Positions 15,133-29,139 of a stretch of 64,000 nt of DNA are shown here, piece after piece. This DNA comes from Dicaeum eximium (lineage: Eukaryota > Chordata > Aves > Passeriformes > Dicaeidae), in NCBI GenBank assembly GCA_013396995.1, contig VWZP01002438.1:62299-126298 (forward strand), read 5' to 3'. How positions within the stretch are numbered: the stretch's first letter is position 1; each line of letters opens with the position of its first letter. A model generated the notes under the pieces. That model had not been told where the DNA came from, made no database searches, and saw only the letters and a list, made by a program, of their open reading frames with translations. A program made the translations under genes and the position numbers.

Positions 15133-15373
15133 ATGTCCAGCCACACTCACCTGCTGCTTTTTGCTTCTTGAATGGCATCTTTACTCCTCCGTCACCAGCT
15201 ATTTCTGCACTCTACAGGGTCTGCTTTAAAGTAGAGCAGGTGAGCAAAGCTCCTTTTCCCAAGGGAATCAACAGTCAGTTCAGGTACCATCCAGCCTCAT
15301 CTGAGAGGGATGAGTTACAGAAGCAGAGGCCACTGTAAGGACCTCTTCCCACAGGAGATACCAGCAAAGCTCA

Positions 15374-15460
15374 CTTCTCTTCTCTTCTCTTCTCTTCTCT
15401 TCTCTTCTCTTCTCTTCTCTTCTCTTCTCTTCTCTTCTCTTCTCTTCTCTTCTCTTCTCT
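15374..15460 (+). repeat. (CTTCT)n microsatellite
   Basis: A pure pentanucleotide tract of 87 bp, about 17 units, with pyrimidines on the plus strand and purines on the minus. The purity implies recent expansion and length polymorphism. The long REEKR-repeat ORF on the minus strand is only its translation. Confidence 0.97.
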
Positions 15461-18400
15461 ATCAATTTTTGTACATTTTTGAGCAGCCTTTCTGAAAAAC
15501 ACATTTCTGAGCACTTATTTTCCTTTTTACAAGGCATGCTAGGCCTTCTGTTTTAGGATGATTTTTTTCTTTCCTTCTTCAGTCTGAGAAGGAGACAGCA
15601 GCTTTGCTTTAACCCTCAAATCAAGACAATTTAATTTCATTTCTAAACACAGGGCAGACAAAAGTAACTTATACAGAAACTGAGCTGGTTTTATATTAAA
15701 TTTGGTGCTTTCATCAGAAAAATTAACAAGTAAGGGTTTGAACAAAGGCTAGACCATTGCTCGATGATATACCCAGAATGTCTCTCAGGCAAGAGCTGCA
15801 TAATGCAATGCTTCAGAAAATCAATACCTATACTTTATGCAGTTCTAAAAGTATCCTGTTTACTTTTACAGTGATAACACAATTTTGTCTGGAAAATAAA
15901 CCTGATACCAAGCATTAAAGTTTAATAGATAAGGCAACCCAGATTTTTCCCTTGCTTTGTCCTTTGCAGTTCTTCAAGTAGTTAAAAAGCATCTGACTGA
16001 TGCACCTATTTTGTTTTATCTGACAGAGAAAGTAAAGCATTTCATTTTAGAGCTAAATCTAAAAGCTGCACTAAATCTATTTAAGATAGAACAAAATAGA
16101 AAGGATTTGAATTAAATAGATTGGGTGAAACCTTAACCCCACTGAATCCTGTGGCAAAATCCCCATTGACTTCACAGAGCCAAGATTTTACCTTTCAATT
16201 GCAGCATGAACACAGCTGATGCTGCACAACTTTTAGAGGATGAAAAAAGATTAAAAACTCAATATTCAAGATAGAGTCAAGTTTAGATTCAGTTGAACTC
16301 TGAGCTGACATCCAGCACATGGTTTATTCAGCAGAGGAAAATTATAGATGTGAAAGAATTTTAAGTGTGGTGTGAAGAACAGTAAAATGTAGACTCTTTT
16401 TAAATCAAAATGCCAGTCTTTAATTTGGTGCACAAAAAAACTTCTCTATAATTTTCACAGGCTATAATAGTTCAAGGGTGACCTAGTCTGGTCAGCTGTA
16501 ATCTCCTGAAAGATTTACCATGCCACAGGACAGCAGCAATGAAAATGGGAGGAAAGTGGCAGAATAGGGCAATGACAGTGTGCATCTTCAGGCAAAAAGC
16601 AGCAAGGAAGACCAGAGTTCATTTTGGACAATCCTAGAGAATCTTAATGTGTTTTCTTCCATAATGCTACAGTTCTTAATGTTCCAGTTTTTAATATGAC
16701 AGAAATCACAGAAAAAATTAGATGTCTTACATGCCTTCTACAAGAACAAGAAGATTATAGAAGAAAGGAAATTCTTTTGATGAAAAGTGGCCTGGGCATA
16801 ATATGGAGCTAAAGAATAGGGAAAGATGCAAACCCTTAAGAGCAGCAAATACTTTACAGTTCTTGCTGATATAAATTACAAAGATCTATTGACTTTGGTA
16901 TAGTGGTCTGCAATCTTGAATAAGTATTTAATTGTCTTCTGAAGGAGATTTGATGGCATCTGGAATAGCAGCCCCTCACTTTCTCCTCTGGAGAACACTG
17001 ACTTTTTTGAGCATTCTGGTAATAAAAAGGAGAAAGCTGTCTAGATATTGATAAACATTATGTAGATGATTACTTTCTTAAATTAAAAATGGCTTCCCCA
17101 TGAAAAGAAGTTTTGTGCAGAAATGAGGCTTTGGTTAAGGTATTTTTTATTTATACCCTTAATTTCATGGTACAATTTCTACTACTTATACCTCTCCAAG
17201 AGAACACTGAATTTAAAATAAAACATTTAAAAATGATTCTGTGAGAGAAGATGATAGCTTTTCTATAGATATATCACAAAAAGTAGTGAAAGCTGGTGTA
17301 TTTAGAACTGAGTAGAGTACAAATAATACTGTGGTTTCAGTTCCCAGTAAGTGCAACATCACAGGCCAGTGAGGGCATGTTCACTGGGGCCTGATCCTCA
17401 AGACTTAATAATACACCTATTAACTGCAAGAACATAAATTTCACTGCAATTGCAGTTAAAATCAAACCTCTGCCTCGCTGCTTGGTGCACGAGAGCCTGA
17501 GGCAAACTGGATCATCATTTCAGGTTTTTGAAATGTTCCTGGAGGAGCCATGGCAGCCAGCAGCGAGCAGAGGAGGCGGCAGCTCCGCTCACAGCCCCGG
17601 TGCCGGAATGTCAGACAAGGTCTTGGAGCAGGAAGGAAGATGCTGGCTGGATTCCAGCACAAAGGGAAAAAGGAAAACCATGCCCACAGCACTTACCTGA
17701 GAGAAGAGACTGGGGGCAGGGAGTGGGAATTAAATGGATTTGTACATAACGCAGGAACAAGAAACAGCAAAGAGGTTTCTTCAAAGTGTTGGAATTAACC
17801 TCCAGGTTTAATGTTCCTGGGTTTTGAAACCACCCTGAATTTGGTGTGTTTAAGGAAACAGTTGCCCTAGGAAAATATAGTTTTGCCATGAGAAATAGTA
17901 TTTTCTTAATCTTATCTGTAAAATTGATAGCACTATTTTAAAGCACTTATTAAATACCAGTAAGCACCAATGAAAATCTATTTTACTTAGAGAATTAAAT
18001 ATTAGTCTTATGCTATAGAGATGGTTCCTAATCCTTCAGGATTTACAGAAAGGAAAAAATTTTGCACAGATTATCAACACAATTGCTAAATATTTATTTG
18101 CATACATAAAGATAATGGGTCAAATTGCTTGTGATACTGGGCACTTAACATATGCTAACAGAAAAACCAGGTTGAGGGGAGGTTCAGATGAAATTCTGTG
18201 AGGGTGGTGAGCATTTCACAGACTGTTTCCAAAACTGACTTCTGAAGCAATTTCCAGGAATCCACCCTTTTTTTCCTTTTTATTTTTCTTAAATGAAATG
18301 GGCTACCCTTCTCTTTCAACACTCTAATTATCATTAGCCTCAGAAATCACTTTGCAATTCATGAAAGTCTGAATTCTTCATGTTGACTAAGCAAACCCTT

Positions 18401-21400
18401 AATAAAAACAAACACTTATTGCAAACTCATTCCATGGTAATTAATAGCCTAATTATATCTGTTTAACATCTGACATGCATCTGTAACAGGCACGGTTCTG
18501 GTCTCACTGTTGTCTTCCTATTCCTCAAACTTGCACGTTGGAAACTCAACAGTCAGAATGTGTCTACAGTAAATTAAAAGCAATCTGCGGTAACTATTTT
18601 ACAGCCTTCTGTCTGAAACAGCCCAAAGCAATAGATATGGTCTTTCTTTAGATTTTGGACAGATAGAAAGCTCACTAGGTTTCTCAGACCATTTATATTT
18701 CTGAAGATCAAAATGTTACAGCAGAAGAGGAGGAGTATCTTCCTGCCAGAACACAGCTCAGAGAGTTTGCCTGCAGCAGAAGCAAAATATTCAGTAGGTG
18801 TTTTCATGAATGGTCATGAAAAAGGAGGGACAATTATCCTACAGTTTCCCCTGAGTAACTGAATAACCCTCCAGGGATGCCATGTCTCAGTAATCCTGCA
18901 GTGCATGAGTCAGCACCAGTGCGTGGGAGAGTTGTTTTCTTTTTTACAGCTCATGGTAGAATTAGAATATTTGGAATTTTGTAGCACTTTCAGATTTACA
19001 AATGTAAACTTCTGTAGGATTTTTTTTACTTTTCCATCACTACTGATGGACCCTTTTGCAGTAGTTAGAGGCTTAAAAGGATATGCATATGTAAATATGA
19101 ACATGGCATTATAACTTCCGCTGTGCATTGGGAATGGAAAGGGAAAATATAATTTACTGCATCTGTTCTGTACTGTGAGGGCAGAAAAAATGGACTTGGA
19201 GACTGCATTGCAGTCTTCAAGTCCTACAGCTTTTCTCAAATGTATGGTATAAACACAGTCCCTGAAAGTACTGCCAGTTTAGAGTAAAGTAGCACGGATG
19301 TAACCGACCTTCCGACTCCTTGTCTTTTCTCTGGTACTCTGAGCATGCACAGAGTCACAAATCATTTTGCCTAAGGCACCCAATAGGGTGTTTTACCCAA
19401 AGCAATACTGTCCTAAATTTGCATGTGAAGAAAATGAAGCATAAAATAGCTATCTGAATTATCCTCCATACATCAGCTAATCTGTGGCAGATCTGGACAT
19501 TAAACTTTGACCTTCTGAATCCTCATCCTCTGCATATCAACCAAGGCAGTTTCTATATGTATCTTCAGCTCCTTAAGTTTGCATCCTCAGCCATATTACA
19601 TTGGTGTGCAATGGCATTGCTGCATTAAGACATTCTGTCCATCACTGAATTATGCATGCAGTCAGCAGCATAATTCATAAATCTGTTCTGATAGCTATAC
19701 ACAGATATGGGCTGAATTACAATGGAAAGATGCCTCTGTATATGTAGCTAGGGATGACTTTATTACTTCTCCGCACAGGGGAAAAGAAAGGACTTTCAGA
19801 AGGAAACTCAATTTTTTTTCTGCAAAAATGGAATTATATGAAATCAGAATGAGTGTTGTGAAAAGACATGAGAAATTATCTAGAAAGCTATTCCACTCTC
19901 TGTTTATCACTTCACCTCTGGTATACCTTTTATAAGACTCCAACATGTGAAGCACTTGAGACTTACAAATAGAATATCCTCATATTAAGCAGATTAGCTC
20001 ACACTCTTCCCATCTCTTTAAAAATTCATTTTAATGCATCTTGCAAAACTTTCTTCTCTGTAAAAGCAGTATTTTGGATTTTGAAGACATGTCCATCCTC
20101 GCGTTTGTCTCACATCAAGAATTCTATGAAGCAATAGGTGGCAAAGCTTGAGCTTTCATTAGTGTCAGAGCCAAATAAGAGTTATCCATATGTTTTCCTT
20201 ACTAGGCCTATACAACCCTTCCTGCATTCTGTGCTGTTTGCTGTTTGCCTCTGTCATGATTTGAAATTTGCTACAGAAATACACCATACTCAGGCCAAGT
20301 ATTAAATGAAAACCATATACTATACCAGTTACTGAGAATGACAGCTTGAAAATAAACTAAATCTTTAAATTTCTAAATCTGTTTATGCTGTTTAGGCAGC
20401 AGCATGTCAGTGCATTACCTGGATGGTTAAAGTTTTTGACTAAAATTTTAGAAAATTGGACTCTAGTGAAAACGAAAAATGTCCTATGGGAATAATGTTC
20501 TTAACAGCAATAGCAAGGTTTCTATAGGCAATTCTAAACTTTGATATTTAAACTTTCCCCCTAACTTTCTCCTTGCCACCTTTGGTTTTTCAAAGCAGCA
20601 ATGGAATTCTAGGATAATATATTGAAAAAGAGTGAGAGGCAGATTTCTTACTGAGAAGTGAATGAAGTAAATATTACTATATTTCAAAGTTTCCCCCTTA
20701 GCTGATGAAATGATGAAAGAAATTCAGCCTATCAAAAACATCCCATGGGCACAAACTGAGACTTTTACAAGCTGTATTCTCTCTTTGGGCTACAGTGACC
20801 TGACTGAGGCTAGACATGAGTCAGCTGCTCAGCATATCAGCAGCATATCAGCTGCTGAACTAGGTCAGATCATTAGGTACTGATCCCAGGAGTTTCACTG
20901 AAGATAATGTTGTTTACTAGAATTTCTTAAAGCTCAGTGTTCTGTGTGTGGAATATCATGCTTAATGATACTCAGGATTCACAACATTTCCACTCACATG
21001 GGTAATCCTTTCTCTATAGCAGTTGATAAATCAGGAAGTTGCATAAAGGTAAACACTATTGCAATATAAATCATAACATATAATGGGCTTCCATAAATCA
21101 TTTTATCTATCAGATATTGCATGTGGCTACTATCATGTAGTCTAGAGCTTCTACAACACAGCTCAGTATCTTTTCACTGGCTTCATTCCTCATTCCAGAA
21201 CACAGCTTTTCCTGCTTTGAGCCTGAGATCAAATATGATCCATTCCATATTCTGGGTTTCAGTCTGCCATCCATGCTTGCATTTCCGCCTCCATGTTTGC
21301 CCATGTTGTCATCCAGACTAGATATAAATGATCACCCGGGAATAGACAAATGTCTTTCCAACACAATCACTGAATTCAAGTTTGTGGACTAGATTTAGTA

Positions 21401-24400
21401 TTTCTTTCTCCCTCCTTTTGCTGAGATTTGTTTGGAGCAGGAGTGGTAAGACCAGTGCAGACCAGTCAGGGAGCAACACGCAAAAAACCTTCTCCTTCTC
21501 TGTTAATTCTCCTTAACAGAACAGTTAATAAACCTTTCACTTTTTTCTTTCAATGATCTGTACATTCACATCCTGGATCATGTTTATTACAGGCTTGGGG
21601 TTTTTTTTTCCCCTTTGATTAATTTTAGTCTGTGAAAGTAAAGAGTGAGATAGCACTCACTCTCTCCATGTGTTTTATCAGGTGCCACAGAGGACAGAGG
21701 ACAGACCATTTTTCACACAACAGCAACATATTTTTCATGCCTTCCTAGGCTTCATTTTTCAATTCTGATGTTTCATTTCTGTAACAACAAGACTATATTG
21801 TGGTAAGGAATGCCACAAGGGTATATCAAGGATATTTTTATTAAATCATCGTCATGTACATGCGCAAAATAAAATTCTGCCAGAAGGTAAATCCCATTTT
21901 TAAAGGCTGCAGTACACTATTAGACTTGCAGTACACATGAGCTAGGGAAAATCTACCAAACCATGTCAAAATATCTTGCAGAACAACTTATTGCAAAACA
22001 TTCTTTCTACTTTCAGGAAGAAATTTTAATGGCTGACTTTTAACTGAATAATGGGTTTGATTTTAAAATACATCACATTCATTAGTTAGCAGTAAGGGAG
22101 CCTCATGAACCCTAGAGCCTGGCTCTTAACAATAAGTAAAAAATAACAATAAGATTTCTGTGTACTATACTTTTGACTGTCATGGGCTCCTCCTATTTCT
22201 AGATAGCCATTATTCATTGAAAGGTAAATTATTATGGAGGCACAAAAACACATTTGACATGGGGGATTTTTCATAAGATTTTCATTATTTTGTTCTCTCT
22301 CTTTCTCTTTGTTTCTGACAGGTAATTCAGGCAATTTTCAGACTATGCACTTTCATTCCTCTTCTTGATTACCTAGCTTTTCTATATTAACAGAGAGACT
22401 TTTCTAACTTTGTAACTAAAAAAAAAAACGCCAAAAAGCAAAACGCTTTTGCATAAGAATGGAATCTCATGATTTTAATTATTGGATTTCTTTTCGCTTT
22501 TCTGCTATGTTTTATAATAGTACTCTGCAATTGAGAAAAATGGGAGACTAAAGAAGATGCAACAAGTTCTATAAAATATTGAAATTGAAGTATTGAAGCT
22601 ACAGATTCCCTCCAACTGAAACCACAGTGGATATGTATTCATGGTGACTAATTCTGTACCACTGCAGATTCCGGGTGCAGAAATGGGTTCTTCCTGAAAT
22701 CTGAAATCTCTGAGTTAGTGAAGGTCTAAAGTTTTTTTTTTTCTCTTTAAGAATTTCCTATATGTGAAGATGGCTAACGATTTCCTGTGGGACTATTCCT
22801 TCCTAAGCTTACTCAAAGTAGGAGGACAGAAGCTGATGCCTCTGGTATTAATGAATAAACTTCCTTTATAAATAAATAAGTTGGAAGAATCTGAGTATCC
22901 ATTCAGCCTTAAATAAAAGTTCTGCAACAATATCAGTTGTTTTTATAACACTTTATGCTGAGTAATTTCCATCACAGTGAGAACTTACATTCTTAAGAGA
23001 GAAGAGCAGGTCTGTTCTAGAAAGACAGATTAAGCACATGGACATCCCTGCATACTTACAGTAGTTTTTACTTTTCCTTAGACTACAAAGTTAAATTATT
23101 AACTCTTTCATTTGCAGGCTGATCAATGAAATGATACATCCAGTACCAAGATGTTATTCAGAGAAAGGCAAGATTTTAGTTACAGGATACCACAAAAAGA
23201 AAAAAAAAAGTAGTATGCATACAGACTAAGAATTAGTAAAAAAAATCTCACAATGTATCCAAGCAGGCAAATTTTACTCTGTGTTGCATTCACACAGGAG
23301 CTGACAAAAATGTGGGAGGTAATTATTCCTTCTACTTCATCCCAGTAAAATGAAAAACATTTTTCTCCCTTCCGTTGCTATAAAATGTTATCATAAAGAA
23401 GATGATGATAAGTAATTCTTCCATGCCAATGGGATAAGAACAAACATAAATTAGCTTAAATTATACCAAAATTATCTCACTGGGTATAAGAGAAAACTTC
23501 TTTTTGGATGTTAAAGCACTGAAATTGTGCTCCTATGGAAGTTATGAAGTATCCTTCACCAGAGGTTTTTAGGATGGGTTAGACAAAAACTCCCAGAACT
23601 ATCTTAGTATAGACCATTGACCAGCTTCATTCCGAAGGACTGGAGCACAGGTTTTCCAAGGTTCTGTATTTCTGCTCTTTTATAAATCTGATTGAGTTTA
23701 CTACCAACTGAATCTCTTCTTGTTGCACTTCTCATTGCATAAGTTTCTTTCTTGCTGTACAAACTTCATGTTTGTTATACTGTAAGTGTATAGGGATTCA
23801 GTGAACTTCCTGTTATTTAAGTAATCTTTTCACTGTTGCATTTCTGGGGACAAATTTTCAGTGTCCCTCTCTAATGCATGCAACAAGTCTGAAAAGTTAA
23901 AGCCAAAGTAAGCAGAAACCTAGAGTCCTAATGTCCAGTGCAACCTCTGACTCTTCCCTGTCTCCTGGCTATGCTCTTATTGACAAAACCAGCAGCTTTC
24001 TGTTGCCAGATATCCCATCTCTTCTTTCAGCAGCAGGATAAAAAAAAAGCTGTGCTATTTTCAGAATTTCTCTTGTAATACAATCTTGACAGAGTATGAA
24101 ACTGCTAGTTAAACTCCTCAAGTCCTGTGGGAAAGGCCCTTGGAAGTGCCAGTGTTTCTTTAGCTGTTCCTGGGTTACAGTGGCTCCTCCCGGTACGGTT
24201 TGCCGTGGTCAGAGGGGTGCCTGCAGGGCCCCTGCCTCACACAGCCAGAGGGGACAGCCCCACACATCTGTCCTGACTCACAGCACCTGCCTTACTCTGG
24301 AGGTGCAGGAGTTGACAGCTCAGAGCAATCTGTGGTAGTTCCAGGGAGAGGTGACACCAGGGATGCTCTTCCTTGCACACCATCCCTGCTATGTCACTGC

Positions 24401-27400
24401 AATGCTGAGCATAGGAAAGCTTAAGGACTTAGGACTCTCTGACTGAAAATAAATTACCTGAGACTTTGGCTTTAGCAGTCTTTGCTAGTTAAGTATTCAA
24501 AATGCAACACTTTGCTTTGCCTTATTTTAGAGTTGTCCAAGTCTGCCGTCACTTATGTTCTCATTAGAAAAATCTCCATAAAGTTTTACTTTCAAGTATG
24601 TTGGAAATGCCTCAGCTTTATCAATATTCCATTCTAGGGAGCCAGATGATGCATAGCTCACTCAGGCTTAGCAGGAGAGGTTCTTTCTATCTCTCTTGCT
24701 CAACTCAGAAGCAGTTTAGGCCACATCTATTAGAAAAGGGACTGCACAAAATATAGTGGCTGCTGGTAGTTACAGTACCTCATATCTATGACCTAAAGAC
24801 CTGTAACTGTTTAAGCATTCACAGAAGGGGGAACAAGGCCCACAGTACATTTTCTAAGAGAGTACCTGATAGTAGACTGGAGGGGAATCTCTCAACTTCC
24901 ACTTTCCAGGGAATAATTAAATATTTATTAGGTCAGAGGCAGGGAAGATGAGTAATATGAGAACACTAAGGGACTAAGCCATAGGCTTCTTGTGGAAGAG
25001 AGTACTTCTTTTCAAATATTTAAATTTTGAATTGGAAGAGAGTGCAGAAAGTGAGATTCTTCTCTTCTCCCAGATGAGAATGATAAGAAAACAGTGAGCT
25101 ATAGTGACATGTTCACTCTTCTTTTTTTCTAGGGCACAGTGAATATTTAATACATCTACAAGGATGGATATAGCTTCCACAACAGTGACTGAAAACAATC
25201 TTTTCAGCCTGTGTACAATTGGTAAAGTAATTTGGATGTGGAAAACATAGATTCAACTTCCTACAGCACAGGAATGAATCTATTCTAGCTGTACTTTTCT
25301 GCATAAATACCCAGCTAAGTCCACCATTGGAACAGAGCCACTGTTCAGGCCATACTTGCTGAGAAGGTCTGGCAGCAGGGACTCACATCTAGGTGAAATC
25401 TGGTGGTTTGAAACCAATATTGGAGTAGGGGACTCCACACAGGCTACAGATGTGATCTAAATCTCACCAGTTTCTGTTGGCTAATATGTACCTGTCAAGC
25501 TTGCTAGATTTGGGGATATCATATGCCTAGAGCCTACATTTTTTCATGTATGGCACGTGAAGCAATACATGGAGTTATCTACACAACTCAGGGCTGAGGT
25601 ATCCTGACAACTGGGTCTTTAACACTGAGTGAAAACTTCCTTGTAAACCTAGCTCTGGATTTTGCATTTTCAGTCTGCACTGCAAATGGCTGTATTTCAG
25701 GAAGGAAAGACAGAATAATTGTTGCTATTTTATACTGTTGCTAAGAAGTCAAGTTTTCTGGTCCCCTTCCAGAGGTGAGTGTTAGCTCAGAGGGCCAGCT
25801 GCCAAGAAAACTCTGCTTCTTGCACATCCAGGTTTTACTTTGTGATTCATGGTGTTGCTGTTCCAATGGATGGAGCTGTCACGAGGGATTATGGCCAGAC
25901 TGGCACTGCCCTTCAGGTAACATGAACCCAGGGGCCTGCAATCTTCAGTGGGAGCTGGTGTTTAAAATCCAGTAAAATAGGAGTTAGGCACCAGGGAAGT
26001 TCCAGGTGAGCCCTCTCAGTGGATGTTAAATGCAACTGAATGGTTAACCATGCAAGGTGGTGACTTCAGGGTTATATATAGAAGACTTTTCTCAACAGTT
26101 GCAAAATGGTGTGGCCACAAATGGACCACAAGTTCCACACTGGAGGTGACTGTCTGCAATCATGCACATGAAATGAACTCTTTCCTCACTGTGAGTGTCT
26201 TTGAGTATTTAGACAAATAGCTAGAGAATTTCACTGTTTATTCAGCTTTTCAGAAGAAGAGAAAAACAGGCCTTTGTAAAAAAAAAAAAAAAAAAACAAA
26301 AACACACTAAAAAAAATTAAAAGCTCTTTAGAAAATGAGCTTCAGCTTGAACAAAACATTTCAGCTCTTCACAACTCTGAGTGATTCAGTTCCATACGAA
26401 GATATTGTATCAAAGAGACAAATGTTATCTTTAACTGTTCCTCCACCATGCCATTCTCTGACTCCTCTCCCGAGTTTGGGAAACAGCCGGCATCAGCAGG
26501 GTGAATCATCCGTGCTGCACACAGCCCTGCTTGGCAAACTGCAGACAGCCATCTCCTGGGACTCTGCTCCAGTTCACACGTTTATTCCCACTGGAGGCCC
26601 TAGCTAAAATAAGGAACACCACATCTGCAATGTGCATTTATGCCGCTTCCTTACAAAATAAGTGTAGAAGGACATACAATAATCTCTGTGAGGTGGAAGG
26701 CAGGATGTTTGGGGAATGGAGATATCTGAAGAATCTCTAAAACTTTCTAAAGTCTGGTAAAGAGGTAAAAGTGTGGTCAGCAGAGAAGTTTATTTGGAAA
26801 CTTGTTGGACTCTTTGCAGGAAACACAAAAGAGTTTACATATTTGGAATCAAAGGTTACATTAAAGTTGAACCCACTCTAGCAGTGTTTATTCCTCACTT
26901 CTAACTTGGGCAGTTTACTGAGTTCTCATGTATGTCAAAGAAGAAAGTTTATCCACACTTCATTTTTTATTATTCAGTTGTTTTTATTATTCAGTTGTAT
27001 TTATTATTTTTTATTATTCAGTCACTAACTTTTCATTGTTTCTTTCTTAAGGATATAGAATTTATCCCATGACTAGAAGCTGACATTCTAGGAGTTTTAT
27101 AGTATAAAATATACCAGTTACTGAGTGAGGTAACTGTAGTGGAAAATATGTTTTCTAAGAGGCCGTGGAGCAGTGTGCAGCTAAATCTGGCAAAGAAGTG
27201 AATGCTTGCATTTTCCATTGATGTCAGCTCTCAGGACATAATCTTACAAATGGGAAGCTGACTGAAGAAGTATTGCAGTCTGACAGTGAGTGGGTAGATT
27301 TAGAATAGATTAAGAATTAGTGACAGAAGGAAACACATAGCCAGAAAGGATGATGGTTTTAATGCATCTTGATACTTTGCTGTATATTCAGAGCTGCTCT

Positions 27401-27611
27401 AGTAAGTGTATTGGGTGGTTTTGGAACATTTATAACAAAAATGCACTGCTTCATCAATCCTACAACCCAGAATAATTTTAATTGTGCTGTTGGGCAGATG
27501 ATTTTGAGGGGCATTTTCCCTTTAAAAGTCCTAACAAACAGATAATCAATGCAAGCCCATCTGGAATCACTCTTCCTGACTATCTGAGATTATCAGCCTT
27601 CCTGTACCCAA
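15461..27611. other. Intergenic, no recognised gene
   Basis: Mostly AT-rich. Two modestly GC-richer patches, 17460-17700 and 24180-24420, stand out. The first contains an ATG in strong Kozak context but no recognisable protein. A poly-A run lies at 26278-26297. No mobile element was recognised in this stretch. Confidence 0.65.
26964..27025 (+). repeat. AT-rich imperfect tandem repeat, ~17-bp unit
   Basis: Unit close to TTTTATTATTCAGTTG, two near-perfect copies at 26965-26997 followed by diverged copies to about 27025. Simple slippage repeat in gene-free DNA. Confidence 0.8.
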
Positions 27612-27893
27612 AGGGTGTGTGGTGATAGGAAAGGGGGAATGACTTCAAACTGATAGAGGGCAGGTTTAGATTAGATACTAGGAAGAAATTCTTTACTGTA
27701 GAGTGGTGAGGCACTGGAACTGGGTGCCCAGAGAAAGTGTGGGAGCCCCCTCCCTGGAAACATTCAGTGCCAGGTTGGATGGGGTCCTGAGTGACCTGGT
27801 CTAGAGGAAGGTGCTGTGCCTATGACAGGAGGCTTGGAACTGGATGATTTTAAGGTCTCTTCCAACCCAAACTATTCTATGATTCTATGATTC
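27612..27893 (+). mobile_element. CR1 LINE 3' end (short, 5'-truncated)
   Basis: About 280 bp of CR1 3' UTR: TAGATACTAGGAAGAAATTC, GGTGAGGCACTGGAACTGGG, CCCTCCCTGGAAACATTCA, then GGTCTCTTCCAACCC and two ATTCTATG octamers at 27874-27889. Target-site duplications are not expected for CR1 and none is obvious. Confidence 0.93.
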
Positions 27894-28879
27894 CCTGATC
27901 CAGAGAGATGGAATGATATTAATTTTGTTGCTTCCAAGGGTGCCTTACTGAATCACTCTGTTCTCTTCTGAATATGTTGCTTTCCATACCCCCTATACTG
28001 AAGGCACTGCACTTTGGACTGCCAACTCTATCTAAAATTACATTATATTTTTGCTCTTGTGTGGAATCAGTTCATTCACTAAGTGAAAGTCACCTTGAAA
28101 TGCTCTGAATGTCCTTGATTCCCTCAAATGTGCATTTGATTCCCTAGTTCAGTGATTATTGCTTGTAATAACATCAAGGGAAATACACAAGAAGATGAAA
28201 AGTGTTAATGATGGCTCACAAGAGGAGGTTTCCAGCAGCAATTTGATCAAAAGGATCCAAGTCAGATCCCATTTAAGATCAGGAATAAATTGTGGAGCTC
28301 TTTTTAGCTATTCCATCTTGTGACTCACTGTGCAAAGCAGTGTTGCTTCTAAGATATCTTTCTGTTTCACCCACCAATAGAACCAGCTCAGGAAGTAAAG
28401 AGCAGCAGGATGCAGGGAAATAACTGCTATGTAAAATCTCACAGTTTATGAAACTTTTTAAAATAACAAACAGAAGCACTTAAAAGACAAAAGTTTCACT
28501 TTTGTAAATTTTTAATTTTTAAGTGGCTCCTGGTTTTCCTTAATTTCTTATCCAAATGAAATTCCCTGCAAAAAATAAATCAATTTTTTCAGTTTGTTGT
28601 AGGTTGACAAAAATGTGCTTACTTTCTCACTGCTTTGCCTTAGTGATCCTTTTCTTTCATTCTGCAGAGGGCTCAGATATTTTATTCCCCAAAGAAAAGA
28701 TTCTGGATCAGCTGGGATGAGATGTTCTCATGGAAATATTCAAATATGCAATAATTATCTGATATGTCCTCACATGTTCTTAGAGCTCACTAAGTCATAT
28801 GGTATTCTGTTCTCCTGTGGAAAAGCCAGCCTACAATCTTCCCTTTCCCTGTTTTGTGGGAAATTCCAAGTGGTCTGGG
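27894..28879. other. Intergenic spacer between CR1 and SINE
   Basis: About 1 kb of AT-rich DNA with no recognised gene or repeat. It separates two retroelements in the most repeat-dense 3 kb of the gene-free part. Confidence 0.7.
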
Positions 28880-29010
28880 TGTAAAGTTAGCTGAACTGCT
28901 TAGAGCAGAATAATAACACCAGGGCTGTGGGTTTGACTCCCATATGGGTCATTCACTTAATGGCTGGACTCAATGATCTTTGTGCATCCCTTCCAACTCA
29001 GAATATTCTG
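28880..29010 (+). mobile_element. tRNA-Ile-derived SINE with CR1-like tail (TguSINE1 type)
   Basis: The 5' half resembles a tRNA-Ile gene. An A-box-like segment (GTTAGCTGAACTGCTTAGAGC) is followed by the anticodon arm TAATAACACC and a B-box-like GGGTTTGACTCCC, ending near ATGGGTCA. The 3' half is a CR1 tail (GGCTGGACTCAATGATCTT, then CCCTTCCAACTCAG). This head-tail structure is that of the SINE described from zebra finch, which used CR1 machinery to move. An 8-bp direct repeat, TGGGAAAT, at 28857-28864 and 29009-29016 may be the target-site duplication. It is not a functional tRNA gene: the acceptor stem does not pair and the B box is mutated. Confidence 0.8.
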
Positions 29011-29139
29011 GGAAATCTGTGTGGGTGAGGTGGGTGGCTCTACCTGAGAAAAGGGGTATATTATTGCTGTTTCTGAAAGCCCCATGACTTTCTGTAAGCA
29101 GAGACTTTAGGTTTTTTCATCAGTGCTGATGATGTTTTA

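Noticed and set aside
15280..15537. Minus-strand 85-residue frame with REEKR repeats
   Set aside because: It is only the translation of the CTTCT microsatellite in one frame.
18910..19239. 109-residue minus-strand frame
   Set aside because: Low-complexity composition, no motif, no splice context and overlapping frames on the other strand; consistent with chance.
28880..28952. tRNA-Ile gene
   Set aside because: The acceptor stem does not pair, the B box is mutated and a CR1 tail follows, so it is a SINE head.
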